A stretch of 5,314 bases of DNA from Myxococcales bacterium. Lineage in GTDB: Bacteria > Myxococcota > Polyangia > Fen-1088. Where the stretch lies: the NCBI GenBank assembly GCA_003155465.1, contig PMCR01000298.1, positions 184-5,497 of the forward strand, read 5' to 3'. Position numbers and translations under genes: made by a program. The notes beneath the pieces were generated by a model. That model searched no databases, was not told the DNA's origin, and saw nothing but the letters and a program-made list of their open reading frames with translations. The stretch's first letter is position 1, and every line of letters starts with the position of its first letter. Positions 1 through 4,897 of this stretch are shown here, piece by piece.

Positions 1-189
1 GAGGGAAGATACTCGACGTATCTGACCGAGAAGCGAGAAAGCGGACGGGCCCCGCAGCAGCGACGGCGACGGGAGAATTTCAATCAGTAGTGTTAAGGTA
101 CCGGCGAGAGAGCAGCTGTAGTATGTTGGGGTCGCCCCCATGGCCGAATCGAGCGTGGCGCGAGTCCCATTGCAAGGAGCCTTGTTCTG
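1..189. other. Upstream region without a supported gene
   Basis: I see no convincing gene here. The plus-strand frame starting at base 1 is open until a TAG at 88-90 and would encode a basic tail ending QQRRRRENFNQ, so it could be the last 29 codons of an upstream gene. It is too short to judge, and its AGA and CGA codons differ from the genes that follow. From 91 to 189 lies the leader of the Kelch lipoprotein gene. It is slightly less GC-rich around 75-100, but I could not identify a convincing -35/-10 pair. A ribosome-binding site sits at its end. Confidence 0.4.
174..179 (+). promoter_or_regulatory. Ribosome-binding site of the Kelch lipoprotein gene
   Basis: AAGGAG lies 10 nt before the ATG at 190. 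This supports that start, because the next residues form a hydrophobic signal peptide. The local context resembles the site of the second lipoprotein gene at 1478-1483. Confidence 0.75.
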
Positions 190-1287
190 ATGCGAAACCC
201 AGTAGTCGTTGTTGGCATTTTCGTCACAGTCGTAGCGGCGGCGTTCGGATGCAGCTCGAGTCCGAAGGGAGTGTTCACCGCGACGGGCAGCATGTCCGTG
301 GAAAGGGCGTCCCACACGGCGACCCTGCTGCCCAACCAGATGGTGCTCATCGCCGGCGGGCGGGTCCACTCGGTGGCGGACGAAGGCGCCCAGACTGCCA
401 GCGCGGAGCTATACGACCCAGCAGCCGGAACCTTCACTGCCACCGGCAGCATGACCGAGGTGAGGCAAAGCCACACGGCGACGCTCTTGGGTAACGGCAT
501 GGTGCTCATCGCCGGCGGATACCGCTACCAGCAGCATCTCGCCAGCGCGGAGCTATACGACCCGGCAGCCGGGACTTTCACCGCCACTGGCAGCTTGACC
601 GGGGCAAGGGGAGGCCACACGGCGACGTTGTTGGGCAATGGGAAAGTTCTCATCGTAGGTGGATACGATGGCACTTCATACCCTGCGAACGCGGAGATCT
701 ATGACCCGGCAGCCGGGACTTTTTCGGCCAGCGGCAGCTTGGGTGTGGCGCGAGATGGGCACACGGCAACCTTGTTGCCCAACGGCCTGGTGCTCGTCGC
801 CGGCGGATTCGATGGCACGTCATTTCTCACCAGCGCGGAACTTTACGATCCTGGGGCCGGGGTGTTTGCGTCCACCGGCAGCATGAGCGGGACAAGGTCG
901 GGGCACACCGCGACGTTGTTGTTGTCCAACCAGAAGGTGCTCATCGCCGGCACCAGCAACAGCGAACGCGCGAACGCGGGGCTATACGACCCAGTAGCCG
1001 GGGTATTTGTGTCCACCGGAGACATGGCCGAGGCACGGCAGTCACACACGGCGACGTTGTTGCCCAAAGGCATGGTGCTCATCGCCGGCGGAACCGGCAC
1101 CTACGGCGATCTCGCGCTCGCGAGCGCCGAGCTATACAATCCTGGCGCCGGGACATTTGCGTCTACCGGCAGCATGAGCGTAGCAAGGTCAGGGCACACG
1201 GCGACGTTGTTGCCCAACCAGAAGCTGCTCGTCGTCGGCGGAGCCGATAGCGGCGAATATTTCGCGAGCGCGGAACTGTACAAGTAG
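190..1287 (+). CDS. Seven-bladed Kelch-repeat lipoprotein
   Basis: A 365-residue exported protein made almost entirely of Kelch blades, predicted to form one beta-propeller at the cell surface or in the periplasm. Residues 1-20 are a hydrophobic signal segment ending AAAFGC, so Cys21 is a probable lipidation site; Phe at -2 makes this lipobox atypical. Seven blades follow at residues 29-81, 82-129, 130-177, 178-225, 226-272, 273-322 and 323-365. Each has the pattern F-x-x-[TS]-G-[SD]-[ML], R-x-x-HTATLL, VLIAGG-like, then SAELYDP-like. Blade 1 carries a five-residue insertion, and blade 5 is degenerate (AGTS replaces AGG, with an extra Leu). The last blade stops at SAELYK, so the FTATGSM strand at the N-terminus may close the ring, as in known propellers. 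Kelch propellers usually bind proteins or glycans; the ligand here is unknown. There is no catalytic motif, and the absence of other domains argues against a galactose oxidase. The fold is well supported, the role is not. Confidence 0.9.
   Translation: MRNPVVVVGIFVTVVAAAFGCSSSPKGVFTATGSMSVERASHTATLLPNQMVLIAGGRVHSVADEGAQTASAELYDPAAGTFTATGSMTEVRQSHTATLLGNGMVLIAGGYRYQQHLASAELYDPAAGTFTATGSLTGARGGHTATLLGNGKVLIVGGYDGTSYPANAEIYDPAAGTFSASGSLGVARDGHTATLLPNGLVLVAGGFDGTSFLTSAELYDPGAGVFASTGSMSGTRSGHTATLLLSNQKVLIAGTSNSERANAGLYDPVAGVFVSTGDMAEARQSHTATLLPKGMVLIAGGTGTYGDLALASAELYNPGAGTFASTGSMSVARSGHTATLLPNQKLLVVGGADSGEYFASAELYK
274..1284 (+). repeat. Seven tandem Kelch-encoding repeats of about 144 bp
   Basis: The repeats lie at 274-432, 433-576, 577-720, 721-864, 865-1005, 1006-1155 and 1156-1284. 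They are similar at the DNA level, not only in protein. A 24-nt stretch is identical at 496-519 and 1069-1092, a 23-nt stretch at 397-419 and 541-563, and a 20-nt stretch at 559-578 and 703-722. This points to recent internal duplication or continuing gene conversion between blades. Confidence 0.85.
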
Positions 1288-1440
1288 CCTGATCTCTTCC
1301 GCAGCGAAAGCAGCGAGTACATCTCGACAGCTGCCCACTGCTGTCCGCCGTTCGGATGCGTCAAGGCTAAAGCCGGCGCGCCGCGCAGAGGCACTCCCGG
1401 CACCAACGCTGACGGGTTTGTAGTACGATTGGTGGTCACG

Positions 1441-1456
1441 CCGATCCCCGGATCGG
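1441..1456. promoter_or_regulatory. Palindrome upstream of the DUF3443-type gene, possible operator
   Basis: CCGATCCCCGGATCGG is a perfect inverted repeat with 7-bp arms around a CC centre. It lies 34 nt before the ATG at 1491, where an operator could sit. It is short and GC-rich, so chance occurrence is possible, and no regulator gene is in the window. Confidence 0.3.
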
Positions 1457-1477
1457 GTGTGGCCGGGTTTCCAGCGC

Positions 1478-1483
1478 AAGGAG
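1478..1483 (+). promoter_or_regulatory. Ribosome-binding site of the DUF3443-type lipoprotein gene
   Basis: AAGGAG stands 7 nt before the ATG at 1491, and the start opens directly into a signal peptide. It supports this start over later ATG codons. Confidence 0.8.
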
Positions 1484-1490
1484 CGTCCTG

Positions 1491-3173
1491 ATGCAACGAT
1501 CGTTCGCAGTTCTTGGCCTTTTCGTCGCGGCCCTTGCCGGGGCCTGTGGCTCCAGCCCGCATCCCCAGAACGGCGCGGCTCATGACGGTGGCGGCATGTC
1601 CGATAGCGCGGTCAAGGGCGATGGCGCGGCTGGTGCGGCACTTGACGCTACCCACGCCCTGGATTCCGCCAGCGACGTCAGGCGTACCGGCAATGATGCG
1701 AGCCTGGTCGACATTCCAAGTGCCGGCGGCACAGGGGGCGCGGGCGGCGCGACCGCGACGGGCACAGGTGGCGTGGGTGGCAGCGACGCGCGCCCTGCAA
1801 CCGGCGGGGTGGCTGGAAGCGATGGCTCAACTGCAAGGGGCGGGACAAGCACCACCGACGGACCGATTGCGGGGAGTGGCGTGGATGCCCGTGATGCGCA
1901 GGTGGCCACGGGCGGCACAGGTGGCCGCGGCACCGCTGGAACAACTGGCACCGCTGGAACAACTGGCACCGCTGGAACAACTGGCACCGCTGGCGCGACC
2001 GCGGGCAGGTCCGGCACTGCCGCGCCGGCTGACAACGTGGCCGAGGTTACCGTGGACTTCGGCCTTCCCGGCATCGGCTACGTCAACGGTCTGTTTGCGA
2101 CCGTAACCGTCTGCGTTCCCGGAACCAGCGATTGTCAGACCATCGACCACGTGCTGGTCGACACGGGATCCACAGGCCTTCGCCTGCTCGGGTCGGTGCT
2201 GAAGGTTTCGCTGCCCGCGTGGAAAGATGACAGCGGGGTGGCCCTGGCCCAATGCACCCAGTTCGTGAGCAGCTCCACCTGGGGTCCGCTGCGGGGCGCC
2301 GATCTAAGGATCGCGGGCGAGCAGGCCAACAATCTCGCCATCCAAGTCATCGACGAATCAGTCTATCCCGTACCGAGCGCTTGCACCGGCGTATCCGCCA
2401 ACTCCGCCGACACCTTGGGGACCAACGGAATTATCGGGGTGGGCTCGTTCCTGCAGGACTGCGGGCTAGCCTGCGCGGCACCCCTGGGCACCAGGTCGGT
2501 CAATCCCGGGCTCTACTACGCGTGCTCTTCAACCGGCAAGGGTGGATGCGTGGCGACGGCCGTGCCCGTTTCCATGCAGGTGCAGAACCCCGTCTCGCTC
2601 TTCAGCCAGGACAACAACGGCACCATTATCAAGTTGCCTGCGATTCCCGGCGATGGGGCGCCCAGTGTCACGGGAGATCTGGTCTTCGGCATCGGCACGC
2701 GGGACAACAATAGCCTGGGCCAGGCCACGGTGATCCCGCTCGACGGCAGGGCCACGTTTCTCACCAAGTATCCCGCGAACGGCAAGGATTCTTTGGCCTT
2801 CGTGGACAGTGGCTCCAATGGGATCTACTTCCTCGACAAAGCCACCACAGGCATACGGGCCTGCTCCGGCCCGTATGCCGCCTTCTATTGTCCTGCCTCC
2901 ACGCTGAACCTGTCGGCCAAGAGTCAGGATGTCAACGGCCTGGTTACCGCGACCATGAACTTCAGCATTGCCAACGCCGAGACCCTGTTCGCCAGCCTGC
3001 AAAACGTGGCCTTTGCCAATCTGGGCGGGCAGAGTGCCGCCCCTTCTACGGGAGGGGCCACGATGACTTCGTATTTCGACTGGGGCCTGCCTTTCTACTT
3101 CGGCAAGAACGTATTCGCCTCGATCGAAGGCCAAATGACTCCAGTTGGGAAGGAACTCTTCGTCGCGTTCTGA
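1491..3173 (+). CDS. DUF3443-type lipoprotein with pepsin-like aspartic protease landmarks
   Basis: A 560-residue exported protein. Residues 1-18 are a signal peptide ending LAGAC, with Cys19 the probable lipidated residue. Residues about 27-182 form a low-complexity Gly/Ala/Thr/Asp linker, including three perfect GTAGTT hexapeptides. Residues about 183-560 match my memory of the DUF3443 family, which is formally uncharacterised (CVPGTSDC-QTIDHVLVDTGSTGLRLL is diagnostic). Pepsin landmarks occur in order: D224-T-G-S; STWGPLRG around W264, where pepsin has its flap; NGIIGVGS at 312-319, like the first psi loop; D439-S-G-S; and WGLPFYFGKNVF at 531-542, like the second psi loop. The catalytic-type aspartates are 215 residues apart, against 183 in pepsin. 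Many cysteines, such as C208 and C215, suggest disulfides. I infer a surface-tethered aspartic peptidase or an inactive relative; activity is unproven. The linker would hold the domain away from the membrane. The gene lies downstream of the Kelch gene in the same orientation and converges on the HEAT gene. Confidence 0.85.
   Translation: MQRSFAVLGLFVAALAGACGSSPHPQNGAAHDGGGMSDSAVKGDGAAGAALDATHALDSASDVRRTGNDASLVDIPSAGGTGGAGGATATGTGGVGGSDARPATGGVAGSDGSTARGGTSTTDGPIAGSGVDARDAQVATGGTGGRGTAGTTGTAGTTGTAGTTGTAGATAGRSGTAAPADNVAEVTVDFGLPGIGYVNGLFATVTVCVPGTSDCQTIDHVLVDTGSTGLRLLGSVLKVSLPAWKDDSGVALAQCTQFVSSSTWGPLRGADLRIAGEQANNLAIQVIDESVYPVPSACTGVSANSADTLGTNGIIGVGSFLQDCGLACAAPLGTRSVNPGLYYACSSTGKGGCVATAVPVSMQVQNPVSLFSQDNNGTIIKLPAIPGDGAPSVTGDLVFGIGTRDNNSLGQATVIPLDGRATFLTKYPANGKDSLAFVDSGSNGIYFLDKATTGIRACSGPYAAFYCPASTLNLSAKSQDVNGLVTATMNFSIANAETLFASLQNVAFANLGGQSAAPSTGGATMTSYFDWGLPFYFGKNVFASIEGQMTPVGKELFVAF
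1929..1993 (+). repeat. 18-bp in-frame tandem repeat in the linker
   Basis: The unit CACCGCTGGAACAACTGG occurs three times without a mismatch at 1931-1948, 1949-1966 and 1967-1984, followed by a half copy; the periodic stretch spans 65 bp. Because 18 is a multiple of three, copy-number changes keep the frame. Each unit encodes the hexapeptide GTAGTT (residues 147-164), followed by a diverged GTAGAT. It lengthens the linker between the lipid anchor and the folded domain. Perfect identity indicates recent slippage. Confidence 0.95.
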
Positions 3174-3200
3174 GTTGTGGGGGGGGAGGGGGACACGGAG
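3174..3200. other. Convergent gene junction with a G8AG5 tract
   Basis: Only 27 bp separate the stop codons of the DUF3443-type gene (TGA at 3171-3173) and the HEAT gene (TAA complement at 3201-3203). They contain eight Gs (3179-3186), an A, and five Gs (3188-3192). No hairpin with a T-run is visible in either direction, so there is no recognisable intrinsic terminator between the converging genes. Confidence 0.7.
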
Positions 3201-3794
3201 TTACTGGGCTGCGGGCTCTGGTCGTTTCGCCTCGGCGACAGCGTCTTCGATGAGGCGAAGCTGCCGGCCGATCTGGTTGCGGACCTTGGGCACGGTCTCG
3301 TCGGCGAAGCGCTTGCGCAAAAAGTCGGCCGCTTCTTCGGAACGCGTGAGCCCCAGGCCTATTGCGACGTCGAGCCTGACTTCAGGGTCGGGATGTTCCA
3401 GCAAGGGACCAAGCTGGGCCGGCACGGCCGCGCCCCCGATCCACCCAAGCGCCAATGCCGCCTTGCGCAGCAGAAGCTTGTCGCCCGCGTCTTTCGCCGA
3501 CGCCTTCTGTTTCACGACGGACTCCAGGAAAGCCCGGCCTGGACGCGTGGACACGACGCCCAGGGCTCTGACCGCTTGCGCGCGCAGCCGCAAGTCAGCC
3601 TTGGGATCCCCCGCGATCGCAATCAAGACCTCGTCGATCCTTGTTCCGAGCGCCAGCCAGTCGGCAGCCGAGCGCGGCAGGGTGTCCGCCCGTAGACGCG
3701 CCTCGATCACGGCTCGCTCCGGCCGGTCCGGTGGGGACGCGGCGCCCGCGGCCAGAAGGACGCTCATAGCTGCGCTTACCCAGAAGACGAGCAT
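3201..3794 (-). CDS. Exported HEAT-repeat protein
   Basis: A 197-residue protein with a hydrophobic N-terminus (residues 2-19, possible cleavage near GAAS), so it is probably exported to the periplasm, although no positive residue precedes the hydrophobic core. The rest is alpha-helical with HEAT-type helix pairs: about 53-94 (VRALGVVSTRPGRAFLESVV), 105-133 (LRKAALALGWIGGAAVPAQL), 135-167 (HPDPEVRLDVAIGLGL) and 168-190. HEAT arrays are protein-binding scaffolds; the partner is unknown. The C-terminus EAKRPEPAAQ is a short disordered tail. Start choice: ATG 3794 is used because an in-frame stop lies only 9 nt further upstream and the alternative ATG at 3767 would shorten the signal segment. 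Neither has a good Shine-Dalgarno. The gene is divergent from the outer-membrane protein gene and convergent with the DUF3443-type gene. PBS-lyase-type HEAT repeats are a close alternative name. Confidence 0.75.
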   Translation of the reverse strand: MLVFWVSAAMSVLLAAGAASPPDRPERAVIEARLRADTLPRSAADWLALGTRIDEVLIAIAGDPKADLRLRAQAVRALGVVSTRPGRAFLESVVKQKASAKDAGDKLLLRKAALALGWIGGAAVPAQLGPLLEHPDPEVRLDVAIGLGLTRSEEAADFLRKRFADETVPKVRNQIGRQLRLIEDAVAEAKRPEPAAQ

Positions 3795-3805
3795 GGCCCA
3801 ACGTT

Positions 3806-3838
3806 AGCAGCCCGTGGTGAAAGTCTCCACGGGCTGCT
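3806..3838. promoter_or_regulatory. Perfect 12-bp inverted repeat in the divergent intergenic region
   Basis: AGCAGCCCGTGG (3806-3817) and its exact complement CCACGGGCTGCT (3827-3838) flank a 9-nt spacer. The left arm begins 11 nt from the HEAT start codon and the right arm ends 67 nt before the other start. There is no T-run on either side, so it does not look like a terminator. It is either an operator for the divergent promoters or an mRNA hairpin in the HEAT leader, which would crowd its ribosome-binding site. Confidence 0.6.
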
Positions 3839-3851
3839 GCACGGCTTGGGA

Positions 3852-3857
3852 TATAGT
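3852..3857 (+). promoter_or_regulatory. Possible -10 element for the outer-membrane protein gene
   Basis: TATAGT is the most AT-rich hexamer in the divergent region and resembles TATAAT. At the usual spacing the -35 position would fall inside the right arm of the 12-bp inverted repeat (around 3829-3834, ACGGGC), which is not consensus. If real, the promoter may need an activator or another sigma factor. Confidence 0.25.
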
Positions 3858-3865
3858 GACCTCTT

Positions 3866-3886
3866 GCGGTGGTCTTGACCCACCGC
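3866..3886 (+). promoter_or_regulatory. Second inverted repeat, likely leader hairpin
   Basis: GCGGTGG (3866-3872) and CCACCGC (3880-3886) form a perfect 7-bp GC-rich stem around a 7-nt loop TCTTGAC. It ends 9 nt before the GGAGG of the outer-membrane protein gene, so in mRNA it would sit just upstream of the ribosome-binding site and could tune translation. It could equally be a protein-binding site. Confidence 0.4.
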
Positions 3887-3895
3887 CCAGCACCC

Positions 3896-3900
3896 GGAGG
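3896..3900 (+). promoter_or_regulatory. Ribosome-binding site of the outer-membrane protein gene
   Basis: GGAGG lies 5 nt before the ATG at 3906. The ATG at 3901 touches it directly and runs at once into TAA, so 3906 is the true start. The TAA overlaps that start as TAATG. Confidence 0.8.
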
Positions 3901-3905
3901 ATGTA

Positions 3906-4844
3906 ATGCCTCGCCGCCTGACAATCGTAGCTTTGGCTCCGTTGCTCGTTCTCGGCCTCGGCGCCGTAGCCCACGCGAAAAAGAAGGCCGCTCACGCCCC
4001 CAAGGCCCCACCGGTAGAGGCCCCTGCCCCACCGAAAAAGGAAGCCTTGCCGGAGGAGGAAGAAGAGGCCCCAGGGGAGGAAGAAGCCGCCCCGCCGGCG
4101 GAAGAAGCGCCCGTGGCCGCAGCCGTACCGGCGGCCACCCTGGTCATTCCTCCACACTTCGGCGGGGCTCTCCGGGCGCGCTGGATCACGCTGCCCAACT
4201 GGTTCCTGGGAATGTTCACCAAGGCCAACCGGGCACTGTCGTCCTACGGCCTCGGTTTTGAAGGCTACCGGCGCAAACGCGACGCCGAAAACCCGAACCG
4301 CTTCTGGGAGATCTCGCTTGGCGTGGGCTATCAGAACATGAGCCCGCCCGACGGAAACTGGCTGGGCAAGAACCACGCCGCGAACCTCGACACGGATTGG
4401 GTCCAGTTCAAGAACTTCGGTTTCTGGACCGTGGACCTGTCTTTCATTCAACGCCAGTACTTCAACGACATCTTCGGCATTCACTATGGCGCCGGCCTTG
4501 GCCTGGCCATCATCCAAGGCAAAATCCTGCGCACATCGTCCTATGGCTGCACAGACAAGAACACCAGCAACAGCAAAGCGTGTCGGCCAAAGGTGTGCAC
4601 GTCACCGAACGGAGGCTGCACAGAAGGCGAGTTGAAAGGTTCGGAAAGCCTTCCCCTCGGGTCCGACAGCCCCGACACTCCACGTCGCTTCAAGGAAGGC
4701 TCGTTTCCAGGTGCGATTCCCATCCTGAACTTGCTCTTCGGGTTCGACTTCCGCATCCCGCAAGCCAAGGGCCTGGAATTCCGCCTAGAGACCGGCTTCT
4801 ACGACGCCCTCTTCGTGGGCGGCGCGGTCGCCTACGTCTATTGA
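3906..4844 (+). CDS. Outer-membrane beta-barrel-like protein with Glu/Pro-rich linker
   Basis: A 312-residue exported protein. Residues 1-24 are a classical signal peptide (MPRR, hydrophobic core, cleavage after AHA). Residues 25-77 form a charged Lys/Pro/Ala, then Glu-rich linker (EEEEE, EEE and EE clusters), probably disordered in the periplasm. From about residue 85 the sequence alternates polar and hydrophobic or aromatic residues (FWEISLGVGYQNM, FWTVDLSFIQRQYF, HYGAGLGLAII, GLEFRLETGFYDALFVGGAV), as in beta-barrel strands, and it ends in an aromatic residue (AVAYVY), as barrel proteins recognised by the BAM machinery usually do. Residues 215-238 hold all four cysteines (C215, C226, C231, C238), probably an extracellular loop with two disulfides. 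The phrase GYQNMSPPDGNWLGK recalls a conserved uncharacterised myxobacterial outer-membrane protein; that is from memory. The ligand or cargo is unknown. The gene is divergent from the HEAT gene with a shared regulatory region, and convergent with the aminotransferase gene. Confidence 0.78.
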   Translation: MPRRLTIVALAPLLVLGLGAVAHAKKKAAHAPKAPPVEAPAPPKKEALPEEEEEAPGEEEAAPPAEEAPVAAAVPAATLVIPPHFGGALRARWITLPNWFLGMFTKANRALSSYGLGFEGYRRKRDAENPNRFWEISLGVGYQNMSPPDGNWLGKNHAANLDTDWVQFKNFGFWTVDLSFIQRQYFNDIFGIHYGAGLGLAIIQGKILRTSSYGCTDKNTSNSKACRPKVCTSPNGGCTEGELKGSESLPLGSDSPDTPRRFKEGSFPGAIPILNLLFGFDFRIPQAKGLEFRLETGFYDALFVGGAVAYVY

Positions 4845-4897
4845 ACACTTCCGCTTAGGGGCACGCGAGAACGCGCCTGCACGCTCTTCCGGGTCAA

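Larger units (their letters stand above)
1288..1490. other. Intergenic region between the two lipoprotein genes
   Basis: These 203 bp contain no supported gene. A weak inverted repeat (GACAGC/GCTGTC, 8-nt loop, 1326-1345) follows the Kelch stop by about 40 nt but has no T-run, so I do not call it a terminator. Near the far end are a 16-bp palindrome (1441-1456) and the ribosome-binding site of the next gene. The gap is long enough for the second gene to have its own promoter, although I could not identify a -35/-10 pair. The two genes may therefore be transcribed separately. Confidence 0.5.

Noticed and set aside
3..494. Long open plus-strand frame overlapping the start of the Kelch gene
   Set aside because: Its product is rich in Arg, Ser and Pro with no recognisable fold, and it overlaps a well-supported gene with a ribosome-binding site and repeats. 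It is a GC-driven shadow.
1326..1345. Inverted repeat GACAGC/GCTGTC after the Kelch gene as a terminator
   Set aside because: Only 6 bp with an 8-nt loop and no following T-run.
1101..1655. 184-codon minus-strand open frame across the lipoprotein intergenic gap
   Set aside because: It covers the antisense of the last Kelch blades, the gap and the start of the next gene, has repeat-mirror sequence, and resembles no family.
1929..1993. CRISPR-like array
   Set aside because: The repeats are contiguous, 18 bp, with no spacers, and are in frame within a gene.
1580..2074. Minus-strand frame encoding Pro/Val/Ala repeats
   Set aside because: It is the complement of the Gly/Thr/Ala linker and its 18-bp repeat. 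The plus frame has signal peptide, ribosome-binding site and a recognised domain.
2529..3134. 201-codon minus-strand frame
   Set aside because: It lies antisense to the conserved DUF3443-type domain and has no family-like sequence.
3875..3880. TTGACC as a -35 element
   Set aside because: The matching -10 position would fall on the ribosome-binding site and start codon of the outer-membrane protein gene, with no TATAAT-like hexamer.
3804..4517. 237-codon minus-strand frame opposite the outer-membrane protein gene
   Set aside because: It has low-complexity Gly/Arg/Phe stretches mirroring the Glu/Pro linker and runs over the divergent control region. The plus gene has signal peptide and Shine-Dalgarno.
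4864..4875. CGCG-AGAA-CGCG hairpin between the outer-membrane protein and aminotransferase genes as a bidirectional terminator
   Set aside because: A 4-bp stem without T-runs on either strand is too weak to call.
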